Below are positions 6,494-14,372 of a stretch of DNA of 22,711 nt, in pieces. Position 1 is the stretch's first letter. Each line of letters starts with the position of its first letter. The position numbers and the translations under genes are program-made. This DNA comes from a bacterium (lineage in GTDB: Bacteria; Bacillota; Clostridia; Oscillospirales; Oscillospiraceae). Under the pieces are notes generated by a model that ran no database searches, had not been told where the DNA came from, and saw nothing but the letters and a program-made list of their open reading frames with translations. The DNA lies in the NCBI GenBank assembly GCA_019424865.1, contig JAHYYS010000043.1, forward strand, positions 1 through 22,711. The letters are read 5' to 3'.

Positions 6494-8482
6494 TCACTTC
6501 ATAATCTGGTATTTCTCCATCTTCCGGTACAGGGTCCGCCGGCTGATCCCCATCAGGACCGCCGCCTTGGTCACGTTGCCCTGGGCGTCCCGCAGGGCCC
6601 GGAGGATGACCTCCCGCTCCGTCTGCTCCGCACTGAGAGGAACCGCCGTCTCCAGCTTTTCCGCCGCGGTGCGCTCCATGGCCGCAATGCCCTCCGGGCG
6701 GTAGCAGGCCCGGATGTGATCCGGCAGATCGTCCAGGCGGATCCGGTCGCTCCGGCCGATGATCACCGCCCGCTCCACCACGTTTTCCAGCTCCCGCACG
6801 TTGCCGGGCCAGCTGTAATTCTGCATGGCGTTCAGCGCCTCCGGCGTAAAGCCCACAAAGGCCTGCTTGGAGTGGGCCTTATGCTTCTGGAGCAGATAGT
6901 GGGCCAGGTTGCCTATATCCTGGGCGCGCTCCCGCAGGGGCGGGACGTGGATGTTGAAGATATTCAGCCGGTAATAGAGATCCATGCGGAAGGCGGAGTT
7001 GTTGATGGCGTCCTCCAGATTCTTGTTGGTCGCCGCGATGACGCGGACGTTGACCTTGATGGGGGTCTTTCCCCCGATGCGGGTGACCTCCTGCTCCTGA
7101 AGAAACCGCAGAAGGCAGATTTGAAGCTCCAGGGACATGTCGCCAATCTCGTCCAGGAAAATGGTCCCGCCGTTGGCCAGCTCAAATTTCCCCGGCATTC
7201 CCGTCTTCTTGGCGCCGGTAAAGGCGCCGTTTTCATAGCCGAACAGCTCGCTCTCCGCCAGTCCCTTGGGAATGGCGCCGCAGTTGACGGCAATAAAGGG
7301 GCCGTTGGCACAGGAGCTGGCGTTGTGGATGGACTGGGCAAACAGCTCCTTGCCCACGCCGCTCTCCCCGGTAATTAAAACGGTGCAGCTGGTCTTGCTG
7401 GCGATCTTGGCCAGATTGATGGCCTCCATCAGGGGGTGGCTGGTGCCCACAATGTCGTTGAAATGCCACTTGGCTGTGGTGGGCGCCGCCCCGCCGGCCT
7501 CGTGCAGCTTGTCTATGGCCTTGTGAAAGACCAGAATGTAGTTCCGCTGGCCGTCCCAGGTGTTGGTCAGGTAGACCGAGGTCTGAAACAGGAAGGTCTT
7601 GACCTCACCGGAGTGGATGCAGACGGTCTGGTCATAGATGTCGTTTTCCAGCACGGGAAAGTCAATGTCCTGGGGGCTGATAAAGCTGGTGATGGGCTGC
7701 CCGATCAGCTCATACTCATACATCAGAAGGAAATACCGGGCAATGCTGTTGGCCTTGACAATGCGGGCCCGCTCGTCCAGCAGGACAACGCCGAAGTTAA
7801 AGGTGTTGATCAGCCGGTCCATGTTGGTCTGGAGATCATGCAGGTCGTGATTCAGGTGATAGATCTGGCACTCCTTGCCGATGCTGTTGGCGGTCTGGGC
7901 CACCAGATTGAGCAGCGTGGTGTCCACCTCCGGCTCGGTGGACAGCATGGCGAACACGGCGGCAATCTCGTTGTGCTCGTCATAAATCGGGGCCGCATAG
8001 CTGGTATAAGGGCAAAGCACGTCCTTATAGTGCTCCTCCCGGTGGATGTAGACCGGCTTTCTGGTGTAGAGGCAGGTGCCCACGGCATTGGTGCCGATGG
8101 CCTCCTCTGAAACAGCGGCATTTTCCGTCATGCCGATCTGCCGCAGGGCGTCAATCTGCTCCGCCTTGCCGTACAGCCGAATCACATTGCCCCGGGCGTC
8201 GGTAATAAGCACCACCAGCGGGGCCCGGCGGCCGTTCTCCCGGTAGGCGCTCTCCGCACAGGAAAAAATATATTCAAAGAGCACCGGCCGCCGGTTGACC
8301 GCCCGCATCCCCTGAAATGCCCCGTCGTACTTCCCCTTGGTGATGGGATACTGCGTGCTGATATTTTTGTTCCGGGAGCGGATCCAGGACTTCGCCACCG
8401 TCTCGCGCAGCCCCTCCAGGCTGGTGAGCGGATCCTGCTCATATGCTTTGCGCAGCCGGAACATCTTCTCCTCCTTGGACAT
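6494..8482 (-). CDS. Sigma-54-dependent transcriptional activator, AcoR type (GAF-PAS-AAA+-Fis)
   Basis: A 662-residue enhancer-binding protein. An N-terminal sensing region of the GAF kind (EEAIGTNAVGTCL near 127-138) is followed by a PAS-like domain (about 222-325). The AAA+ domain has Walker A GESGVGKE (372-379), the sigma-54 contact loop GAFTGA (419-424), Walker B TIFLDE (440-445) and the RLNIFNIHVPPLRER block (505-519). The C-terminal Fis-type HTH lies at about 622-660 (GNVTKAAVLMGISRRTLYRKM). The architecture matches AcoR-type regulators that sense small molecules directly, with no phosphorylation receiver domain. Start 8482 follows GAGGGGGTG. It is divergent from the lactonase-like gene and upstream of the family I transferase. 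With three sigma-54 promoters nearby it is almost certainly the pathway regulator; the inducer is unknown. Confidence 0.95.
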   Translation of the reverse strand: MSKEEKMFRLRKAYEQDPLTSLEGLRETVAKSWIRSRNKNISTQYPITKGKYDGAFQGMRAVNRRPVLFEYIFSCAESAYRENGRRAPLVVLITDARGNVIRLYGKAEQIDALRQIGMTENAAVSEEAIGTNAVGTCLYTRKPVYIHREEHYKDVLCPYTSYAAPIYDEHNEIAAVFAMLSTEPEVDTTLLNLVAQTANSIGKECQIYHLNHDLHDLQTNMDRLINTFNFGVVLLDERARIVKANSIARYFLLMYEYELIGQPITSFISPQDIDFPVLENDIYDQTVCIHSGEVKTFLFQTSVYLTNTWDGQRNYILVFHKAIDKLHEAGGAAPTTAKWHFNDIVGTSHPLMEAINLAKIASKTSCTVLITGESGVGKELFAQSIHNASSCANGPFIAVNCGAIPKGLAESELFGYENGAFTGAKKTGMPGKFELANGGTIFLDEIGDMSLELQICLLRFLQEQEVTRIGGKTPIKVNVRVIAATNKNLEDAINNSAFRMDLYYRLNIFNIHVPPLRERAQDIGNLAHYLLQKHKAHSKQAFVGFTPEALNAMQNYSWPGNVRELENVVERAVIIGRSDRIRLDDLPDHIRACYRPEGIAAMERTAAEKLETAVPLSAEQTEREVILRALRDAQGNVTKAAVLMGISRRTLYRKMEKYQIMK

Positions 8483-8505
8483 CGCGACACCCCCTCTATG
8501 GCGCT

Positions 8506-8534
8506 ATTGTATCATAGCACACCTGGTGTGTCAA
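8506..8534 (-). promoter_or_regulatory. Sigma-A promoter of the regulator gene with internal palindrome
   Basis: On the minus strand TTGACA (8534-8529), a 17-bp spacer and TACAAT (8511-8506) lie 24 bases before the regulator start. The palindrome CACACC-T-GGTGTG (8518-8530, plus strand) covers part of the spacer and the -35 box. A protein binding there would be expected to repress, which suggests autoregulation. Confidence 0.85.
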
Positions 8535-8604
8535 CTTACTTTCATGTGACACACAAATGGCACATACCATTATATTTTCTATCTTTTTCCCTTTATTTGA
8601 CACA
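8527..8604. promoter_or_regulatory. Cluster of TGACACA boxes in the divergent promoter region
   Basis: TGTGTCA (8527-8533) and TGACACA (8547-8553) form an inverted pair with a 13-bp spacer. A further TGACACA lies at 8598-8604. The same box recurs three times upstream of the acyl-CoA dehydrogenase promoter. Candidate upstream activator sites for the sigma-54 regulator; inferred from repetition and position only. Confidence 0.55.
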
Positions 8605-8665
8605 GCAAAATTGTTTTCATTTCTCACTATCTCAAAAAAAGATGCACAGATTGAGACATATTGAA

Positions 8666-8694
8666 TTGATTTTTGGTGTGTGCGGTGTTATAGT
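8666..8694 (+). promoter_or_regulatory. Possible sigma-A promoter of the lactonase-MFS operon
   Basis: TTGATT (8666-8671), a 17-bp spacer and TATAGT (8689-8694) lie 54 bases before the likely start. No good -24/-12 promoter is found in this gap, so this operon may be under different control from the other catabolic genes. Confidence 0.5.
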
Positions 8695-8748
8695 CTTGAT
8701 ATCATCTTTCAGAATTGGGGGGAAAGACGCCTCACGGCGCATCGCATC

Positions 8749-9495
8749 ATGAGCAAATGGAAGGTATGTACTATGATTCTGGGCGGCGGTCATGTGGATC
8801 GCACCACCATCACGCGCAGCTGGCCCTACGGCGATACGATTCATGTCCCCTATGTCAGCCTTGCGGCCACGGACGGCGTACATAAGGTTGTCATTGATAC
8901 CGGGGCCTATGAGGTGGACACCGTCAAAAAGCCCTGGGCCCACCGCTATCCCCAGGAGGAGCTGCCCGCCGCCCTCCAGGCGGCCATGGGCTGGAAACCG
9001 GAGGACGTGGACATCGTCGTCAACACCCACCTCCACTATGACCACTGCGGCCAAAACTGCCGCCTGCCCAACGCAAAAATCTATGTCCAGCGCGCCGAGT
9101 GGGAGGCCGCCTGCCATCCCACCCCCTATGAGCTGAATTATTATCATCCGGAGGACTATGCCAAGGAGCGGATCAACTATTTCCGCTGGCGCTTTGTGGA
9201 CGGCACGGAGGAGATCCTGCCCGGCCTGCTGCTGCTGTTCACGCCGGGACACACCCGCGGCTCCCAGAGCGTCCTGCTGGACACCCAGGAGGGGACTCTC
9301 TGCTTTCCGGGCGACACCATCACCTCCCAGGTCAACCTGGATCACAACCTTCAGCCCTCCATCGTGGTCAATGACAAGCAGCTGTTTGAAAGCATGGAGC
9401 TGATCCGCCGGGTCGCCCAGCGCATCGTCTTCAGCCACGACGCCCAGATCGTCACCGGCATGCGGGAGGGCTTCTATCCGGTCCCCGCCCTATGA
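8749..9495 (+). CDS. MBL-fold hydrolase, N-acyl homoserine lactonase-like
   Basis: A metallo-beta-lactamase-fold hydrolase of 248 residues with a complete two-metal site: HxHxDH as THLHYDH (His94, His96, Asp98, His99), His168 in TPGHTRGS, Asp189 in GDT and His230 in FSHDAQ. This pattern and length fit the lactonase group (AiiA, AttM/BlcC), which opens acyl-homoserine lactones or gamma-butyrolactone, although other esters are possible. The start is uncertain. ATG 8749 gives the family-like N-terminus MSKWKV but has a poor ribosome binding site; ATG 8773 is preceded by GGAAGG at a good distance. Its stop overlaps the MFS start by four bases (ATGA), so the two genes are coupled. In this locus its likely role is to make a hydroxy acid for CoA activation, which is inference. 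Confidence 0.88.
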   Translation: MSKWKVCTMILGGGHVDRTTITRSWPYGDTIHVPYVSLAATDGVHKVVIDTGAYEVDTVKKPWAHRYPQEELPAALQAAMGWKPEDVDIVVNTHLHYDHCGQNCRLPNAKIYVQRAEWEAACHPTPYELNYYHPEDYAKERINYFRWRFVDGTEEILPGLLLLFTPGHTRGSQSVLLDTQEGTLCFPGDTITSQVNLDHNLQPSIVVNDKQLFESMELIRRVAQRIVFSHDAQIVTGMREGFYPVPAL

Positions 9496-10718
9496 GCGCG
9501 CCAGGCAAACGCGTCCGGGGGCGCCGGGCCCTCAATCTGGCCGCCATCTATTCCCTTCTGTTTTTGAACAACGGCGGCCTGCTGATTCCCCCGGCCATTG
9601 ATGTGATGGCCACCGCCTTCCCTCACGAGCCGTACAGCAGGGTCCTGCTGATCTCCACCCTCCCCTCCCTGGTGGCGCTGCCCTTTATTCTGCTCTCAGG
9701 AAATTTGGCCGGGACGCGCATCCGGTACCGGACGCTGCTGCTTTTTGTCATCCCCGTCTATATCATCAGCGGCACGCTCCCCTTTTTCCTGACCGATTTA
9801 AACGGGGTCCTGGCCTGCCGGGCGGTCTACGGCGTCTGCTTCGGGCTGGTGGGGCCGCTGGCCAACGCGCTGATTCTGCGCAATTATGAGGGGGAGGACC
9901 AGATCCGTTTTCTGGGCTATGGCAGCGTGATCATCGGCCTGGCCGGCATTGTGTATCAGCAGCTGGCTGGCTTTCTGAGCCTGGCGGGCTGGAACTTTGT
10001 GTTTCTGGGCCATCTGGTCGCCGTCATCCCGCTGTTTCTGGTCCTCTTCGCCCTGGTGGAGCCGGCGGCCTGCCAGCCGCCGCCCGCCGGGGTGCCGGAC
10101 ACCCCCAGGCCCCCTCTGCTCCGGTCTCTCCTCCGCCCCAATGTCATCGGGCTGTTCCTGCTGATGTGTAGTCTGTACATCTGCTCCCAGACCAAGATGA
10201 TGACGGTCTCCTCCATTGTGGCCTCCGAGGGCATGGGGGATTCCACCGTCAGCGCCGCCATCCTGTCCATGGCCACCGTGGGCGCCCTGCTGACGGGGCT
10301 GGCCCTTCCCATCTACTGCCGCTGCGTGACCCGATACCGGGTGCCCATCCTGATTCTGGTGCTGTCTCTGACCACCGTCACCAATCTGCTCCACTCCCCC
10401 GTTTTGATCGGGGCGGGATACAGCGTGGGCACCATGGCCTTTATGATGAACCTGAATCTGATGACCCTGCGCGCCTCCCAGCTCTTCCGGCCGGAGGAGG
10501 CCAGCCGGGCGGTCAGTCTGATCCAGTGTGCGGACAAGGGCGGCGTCTTCCTGGCCACCTATTTCACCGCCTTCTGCGGCTGGCTGGTCCAGGCCCTTCA
10601 GATTGATTACTCCGTCTATAAGGCCCCGGTGGTGGGGGCGCTGCTTTTCTATCTCCTGCTCGCCGTTGCCGACGCAGTGTGGAGCGGGCCGGGACAGCGC
10701 GCCAGGCCCCGGCAGTAA
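9492..10718 (+). CDS. MFS transporter
   Basis: A 408-residue integral membrane protein with about 12 hydrophobic segments in two halves. They are separated by a proline-rich central loop (around residues 195-215, ACQPPPAGVPDTPRPP), as in the major facilitator superfamily. The N-terminus is short and basic, consistent with a cytoplasmic start. It is translationally coupled to the lactonase-like gene through an ATGA overlap. A strong terminator follows at 10763-10805, so the two form a bicistronic unit. It may import the substrate or export a product; nothing in the sequence decides which. A second carrier (SSS family) lies at 16469-17872. Confidence 0.88.
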   Translation: MSAPGKRVRGRRALNLAAIYSLLFLNNGGLLIPPAIDVMATAFPHEPYSRVLLISTLPSLVALPFILLSGNLAGTRIRYRTLLLFVIPVYIISGTLPFFLTDLNGVLACRAVYGVCFGLVGPLANALILRNYEGEDQIRFLGYGSVIIGLAGIVYQQLAGFLSLAGWNFVFLGHLVAVIPLFLVLFALVEPAACQPPPAGVPDTPRPPLLRSLLRPNVIGLFLLMCSLYICSQTKMMTVSSIVASEGMGDSTVSAAILSMATVGALLTGLALPIYCRCVTRYRVPILILVLSLTTVTNLLHSPVLIGAGYSVGTMAFMMNLNLMTLRASQLFRPEEASRAVSLIQCADKGGVFLATYFTAFCGWLVQALQIDYSVYKAPVVGALLFYLLLAVADAVWSGPGQRARPRQ

Positions 10719-10762
10719 CTCCCGTTTTCTCCGCCGCCATGCCGCTTCTCTAAAAACCTCTC

Positions 10763-10805
10763 AGGACGCCCTGGGCGCTGTTTCAGCGCCCGGGGCGTCT
10801 TTTTG
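10763..10805 (+). terminator. Intrinsic terminator after MFS gene
   Basis: A 16-bp GC-rich stem (10765-10780 with 10784-10799, one G:T pair), a TTT loop and a TTTTT tail. It insulates the lactonase-MFS unit from the sigma-54 promoter 23 bases further on. Confidence 0.93.
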
Positions 10806-10827
10806 TCTGCCTGGCCTCCGGCCCCGA

Positions 10828-10843
10828 TGGCACGTATCTTGCT
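10828..10843 (+). promoter_or_regulatory. Sigma-54 promoter of the CaiB-like CoA-transferase
   Basis: TGGCAC-GTATC-TTGCT is a perfect match to the -24/-12 consensus, with GG and GC separated by 10 bases. It lies between the MFS terminator and the transferase ribosome binding site; transcription should begin near 10854. Confidence 0.92.
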
Positions 10844-10880
10844 TATATAAATTGCAGCAAGAAAGGAGATGACCTGCTTT

Positions 10881-12056
10881 ATGGACAGCGGAATTCTTCA
10901 GAACATCCGGGTTCTGGATCTGACCCGCTATGTGTCCGGCCCCTACTGCGGCGTGTTGCTGGCCGACATGGGGGCGGAAGTGATCAAGGTGGAAAAGCCG
11001 GATACGGGCGAGGTCAGCCGCACCGTAGCCCCCTACTTCGGCGGGGTCAGCCTCTTTTTTCCGCCTTACAACCGCAGCAAAAAAAGCGTCACCGCGAACC
11101 TGCGCACGCCGGAGGGCATTGCGCTGGTAAAGGCCCTTGTATCCAAATGCGACGTCATCCTGGATAATTTCAGGGCCGGCACCATGGAAAAAATGGGCCT
11201 GGGCTATGAGACCCTCCGGGCCATCAACCCCGGGATCATTGCAGTTTCCATCACCGGGTTTGGACAGAGGGGCCCCATGCGGGACCGGCTGGCCTTCGAC
11301 GGCATTATCTCCGCCCAGTCCGGGGTGACCCGGGTGGAGCAGGGGCATGTGGAGCGCAGCAAGGGGCCCATCCACGACTATATGGCCGCCGTCTATGCGG
11401 CATTCGGCACCGTTCTGGCCCTGTATGAAAAGCAGAAAACGGGGCTGGGGCAGTACATTGACGTCTCCATGCTGGCCTGCTCGGCCATGATCCGCACCAC
11501 CTCCATCGCGGACGCCGCCCTGAACGGAGAGGAGGCCGCCCAGAGCGGGGACGACAGCGCCCCCTTCGGATACCTAAAGGCCGCCGACGGCTGGATCAAC
11601 TACCACGCCGGCACCAACCGGTTTTACAACAACCTCCTCACCATCCTGGACGACCCCTTTCTCCACCAGGAGCGGTTTATCGGAAACATCCGCTGCCGGA
11701 TCGAACACGCCCAGGAGCTGATGGATCATATCCAGGCCTGGGCCGCCGATAAGACCTGCGACCAGCTGGACGCCATCTTTACGGCGGCCGGTATCCCCGC
11801 GGGCATTGTGGCCACCCCCACCCGCCTGCGGAACCACCCCCAGCTTCTGGCCAACGGCTTCCTGCTGGAACAGCAGGTGGACGGCATTGAGGAGCCGGTC
11901 CCCTACATGGCCTTCCCCTTTCATATGTCCAATCATCCCCAGCTCTCCTATCGCCCCGCCCCCAAGGTGGGGGAACACACCGAAGAAATCCTGGGTGGCC
12001 TTCTGGGCCTGAGCCGGGAGGATCTGGCGGATCTGCGCAAGTCCGGCGTGATTTAA
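10881..12056 (+). CDS. Family III (CaiB/BaiF-type) acyl-CoA transferase
   Basis: Moves CoA between acids through an aspartyl-CoA anhydride. The 391-residue protein has the family N-terminal block VLDLTRYVSGPYCGVLLADM with AEVIKVEKP, and the catalytic Asp166 in GPIHDYMAAVYA. A C-terminal block with AGIPAGIV and EHTEEIL is also present. I start at ATG 10881 because AAAGGAG at 10862-10868 directly abuts an earlier in-frame ATG (10869), which therefore could not use it. The gene stands alone behind its own sigma-54 promoter. The size and partner genes (acyl-CoA dehydrogenase, ETF, hydratase) recall CaiB, which acts on carnitine/crotonobetaine, but substrate specificity cannot be inferred at this level. 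Confidence 0.92.
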   Translation: MDSGILQNIRVLDLTRYVSGPYCGVLLADMGAEVIKVEKPDTGEVSRTVAPYFGGVSLFFPPYNRSKKSVTANLRTPEGIALVKALVSKCDVILDNFRAGTMEKMGLGYETLRAINPGIIAVSITGFGQRGPMRDRLAFDGIISAQSGVTRVEQGHVERSKGPIHDYMAAVYAAFGTVLALYEKQKTGLGQYIDVSMLACSAMIRTTSIADAALNGEEAAQSGDDSAPFGYLKAADGWINYHAGTNRFYNNLLTILDDPFLHQERFIGNIRCRIEHAQELMDHIQAWAADKTCDQLDAIFTAAGIPAGIVATPTRLRNHPQLLANGFLLEQQVDGIEEPVPYMAFPFHMSNHPQLSYRPAPKVGEHTEEILGGLLGLSREDLADLRKSGVI

Positions 12057-12069
12057 GCGCCGCCGAATG

Positions 12070-12108
12070 TCTGACACAGGTGTGACACGCACAGTCAGCC
12101 GTGACACA
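12070..12108. promoter_or_regulatory. Triple TGACAC boxes, candidate activator binding sites
   Basis: TGACAC occurs at 12072-12077, 12083-12088 and 12102-12107, 150-190 bp upstream of the sigma-54 promoter. This is the usual distance for enhancer-type sites. The same box is clustered beside the regulator gene at 8527-8604. Binding by the 6494-8482 regulator is inferred. Confidence 0.6.
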
Positions 12109-12259
12109 ATATTTTCAGCGTGCAGGCGGCGCTCCGGGACGGAAAAAACAGCGATTCCTCCTGCTCCCCCCATAGAAGGGCAGCAAATTAGCCAAAACAA
12201 AAGCATACTTTTTGTCTGAGCCGCATAATCTTCCGCAGTATTTTTCTTTTTCCCTATGC

Positions 12260-12277
12260 TTGGCATGCGCTTTGCTT
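12260..12277 (+). promoter_or_regulatory. Sigma-54 promoter of the acyl-CoA dehydrogenase/ETF operon
   Basis: TTGGCAT-GCGCT-TTGCTT, with GG (12262-12263) and GC (12274-12275) separated by exactly 10 bases, departs from consensus at one base. Transcription should begin near 12287, leaving a leader of about 120 bases before the start at 12408. Confidence 0.9.
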
Positions 12278-12327
12278 AATTATATCGCAAACAGAATAGT
12301 GAATAAAAGAACCGCTATGGGCCCATC

Positions 12328-12353
12328 TGCACGGGGAGGCGCGCCCCTGTGCA
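12328..12353 (+). repeat. Hairpin in the 5' leader of the acyl-CoA dehydrogenase mRNA
   Basis: TGCACGGGG (12328-12336) pairs with CCCC-T-GTGCA (12344-12353), nine pairs with one bulged T. It is in the long leader between the sigma-54 promoter and the ribosome binding site and has no T run. It may affect mRNA stability or translation. Confidence 0.5.
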
Positions 12354-12407
12354 AACAAACCTGACAGGACGCAGCACCAAACCAACATCACGCAGTAAGG
12401 AGAAAAA

Positions 12408-13550
12408 ATGGGAACTTTTATTTTGACAGACGAGCAGAAAGACTTGCAGGATCTGGCGAAAGAATTTTCTGACAAGGAGATTCGCCCGATCTCCGCTGAG
12501 TGGGATGTCATTGGAGACACGCCCATGGAGCTCTATCAGAAGGCGGCCGAGATGGGCTTTACCGCCTCCGCACTGCCGGAGGAATACGGCGGCCTGGGCC
12601 TGTCCTATCAGACGCAGGCCATCATCAACGAACAGCTGAGCATGGGCGACGTGGGCTTTGCCAACGCCCTGGGAGCCAGCCAGTTTGCCTGCCGCCCGGT
12701 GCTGATGGCCGGCACCGAGGCGCAAAAGCGCTATGTGGTGGACACGGTCTGCAGCGGCGGCCTGGCCTCCTTTGCCCTGACCGAGCCCAGCGCCGGATCG
12801 GACGCCTCCGCCCTGCGCACCACTGCGGTGCGCTCCGGGGACGAGTACATCCTCAACGGCCGGAAGTGCTTTATCACCAACGCCCCCCACGCCCAGTTCT
12901 TCTGTGTCTTCGCCAAAACCGATCCCAGCCAGGGGCACCGGGGCATCTCCTGCTTCCTGGTGGAGCGGGAGCGGGCGGGCGTCTCCGTGGGCAAGCACGA
13001 GGACAAAATGGGCTTCCGCCTGGCCACCGCCTCCGATGTCATTCTGGACGAGGTCCATGTCCCTGCCGACCACCTCATCGGAAAGGAAAACAAGGGGTAC
13101 CATCTGGCCATGCAGATTCTGGACTACTCCCGCATCGGCGTGGCCGCGGAGAGCGTGGGCCTGGCCCAGGAGGCCTTGAACCTGGCCGTGGACTATGCCA
13201 AGGAGCGCATCACCTTCGGCAAGCCCATCGCCCAGCACCAGGCCATTCAGTTCATGCTGGCCGACATGGAGCTGAAAATCCAGGGGGCCCGCGCCCTGTG
13301 CTACGAGGCCGCCGAGCTGGCCCAGGCAGGGGTTCCCGGCTTCGGCAAGCTGAGCTCCTGCGCCAAAATTGCCGCCTCTGACGCCGCAGTGGCCGTCACC
13401 TGTGACGCACTGCAGGTCTTTTCCGGCTACGGCTATATGAAGGACTACCGCATCGAAAAGCTCTACCGGGACGCCAAGCTGCTCCAAATTTTCGAGGGCA
13501 CCAACCAGATTCAGCGGATGATCGTCGGCGGCTATCTGCTCCGGGGCTGA
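12408..13550 (+). CDS. Acyl-CoA dehydrogenase family flavoprotein
   Basis: A 380-residue FAD enzyme of the acyl-CoA dehydrogenase family. It shows the N-terminal helical domain, the signature ALTEPSAGSDASALRT near residue 125, and YRDAKLLQIFEGTNQIQR with the catalytic base Glu363. The length equals that of CaiA (crotonobetainyl-CoA reductase) and is near that of butyryl-CoA dehydrogenases. Depending on potential it may desaturate an acyl-CoA or, with reduced ETF, reduce an enoyl-CoA. A few relatives (5-hydroxyvaleryl-CoA dehydratase) also eliminate water. TAAGGAG at 12396-12402 supports the start. It heads an operon with etfB and etfA under a sigma-54 promoter, so ETF is its obvious redox partner. 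Confidence 0.94.
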   Translation: MGTFILTDEQKDLQDLAKEFSDKEIRPISAEWDVIGDTPMELYQKAAEMGFTASALPEEYGGLGLSYQTQAIINEQLSMGDVGFANALGASQFACRPVLMAGTEAQKRYVVDTVCSGGLASFALTEPSAGSDASALRTTAVRSGDEYILNGRKCFITNAPHAQFFCVFAKTDPSQGHRGISCFLVERERAGVSVGKHEDKMGFRLATASDVILDEVHVPADHLIGKENKGYHLAMQILDYSRIGVAAESVGLAQEALNLAVDYAKERITFGKPIAQHQAIQFMLADMELKIQGARALCYEAAELAQAGVPGFGKLSSCAKIAASDAAVAVTCDALQVFSGYGYMKDYRIEKLYRDAKLLQIFEGTNQIQRMIVGGYLLRG

Positions 13551-13566
13551 GTGGGAGGAGCGAGCC

Positions 13567-14361
13567 ATGCTGAACATTTTGGTGTGTATCAAGCAGGTCC
13601 CGGACACCACCAATATTAAAATCGACCCCGTCACCAACACCCTGATCCGGGAGGGTGTCCCCAGTATCGTCAACCCCTTCGACGCCTACGCGCTGGAGCT
13701 GGCGGTCCGGCTGAAGGAACAGGCGGGCGGCACGGTCACCGCCGTCTCCATGGGGCCGCCCCAGGCCCGGAGGGCGCTGCAGACCTGTCTGGCCAAGGGG
13801 GCCGACCAGGCCTGTCTCATGACAGACCGGGCGGTGGGCGGCTCCGACACGCTGGCGACCAGCTATATTCTCAGCTGTGTGGCCCGCAAGCTTGGTCCCT
13901 TCGACGTTATTTTCTGCGGCAAACAGGCCATTGACGGGGACACCGGCCAGGTGGGGCCCGAGATGGCCCAGCACCTGGGCCTTCCCCAGATTACATATGC
14001 CACCGCCGTGGACTATCGGGACGGGGCGCTGCAGGTCCGCCGGGAGTCGGATGACGGCTGGGAGGTCGTCGGCACCTCGGCGCCCGCCCTGATCACCGTG
14101 ACCAAAACAGATCAGGAACCCCGCATGGCGACCCTGCGCAGCACCATCTCGGCCGGCCGGGCTGTCATCGAAGAGATCCACTGCGCGGACATTGCGGACA
14201 TGGATATGACCCGGGTCGGCCTGAAGGGCTCGCCCACCAAGGTAAGCAAGACCTTTGTCCCTGACCGCGGCAAGCACGGCATCCTGATCCAGGGTAAAAG
14301 TCCGGAGGATTCCGCCCGAGAGCTTGTTGGGCTTTTGGGGGAGCAGCATCTGATTTCCTGA
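13567..14361 (+). CDS. etfB: Electron transfer flavoprotein, beta subunit
   Basis: The 264-residue small subunit of ETF, which passes electrons to or from the acyl-CoA dehydrogenase encoded just upstream. It begins with the typical ILVCIKQVPDTTNIKID, contains GKQAIDGDTGQVGPEMA (about residues 118-134) and ends with the family signature VGLKGSPTKV (about residues 218-227). The nucleotide-loop sequence DGDTGQVGP is of the type seen in FixA and clostridial ETFs that bind a second FAD and bifurcate electrons, so confurcation with ferredoxin and NADH is possible but unproven. GGGAGGAG at 13553-13560 supports the start; the gap to the dehydrogenase stop is 16 bases. Confidence 0.95.
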   Translation: MLNILVCIKQVPDTTNIKIDPVTNTLIREGVPSIVNPFDAYALELAVRLKEQAGGTVTAVSMGPPQARRALQTCLAKGADQACLMTDRAVGGSDTLATSYILSCVARKLGPFDVIFCGKQAIDGDTGQVGPEMAQHLGLPQITYATAVDYRDGALQVRRESDDGWEVVGTSAPALITVTKTDQEPRMATLRSTISAGRAVIEEIHCADIADMDMTRVGLKGSPTKVSKTFVPDRGKHGILIQGKSPEDSARELVGLLGEQHLIS

Positions 14362-14372
14362 GGTGGCCATTC

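Larger units (their letters stand above)
12057..12407. other. Regulatory gap before the acyl-CoA dehydrogenase operon
   Basis: This 351-base stretch holds three TGACAC boxes (12072-12108), the sigma-54 promoter at 12260-12277, and a leader of about 120 bases with a hairpin at 12328-12353. No gene could be supported. Confidence 0.75.

Noticed and set aside
4826..7378. Open plus-strand frame of 850 codons opposite the CoA-transferase and regulator genes
   Set aside because: It is antisense to two unmistakable genes, has low-complexity Gly/Val/His-rich content typical of GC-rich shadow frames, and has no ribosome binding site or recognisable domain.
8716..8733. GG-N10-GC match (TTGGGGGGAAAGACGCC) before the lactonase gene
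   Set aside because: Arises from a poly-G run; neither hexamer resembles the consensus. The sigma-A-like boxes at 8666-8694 are a better candidate.
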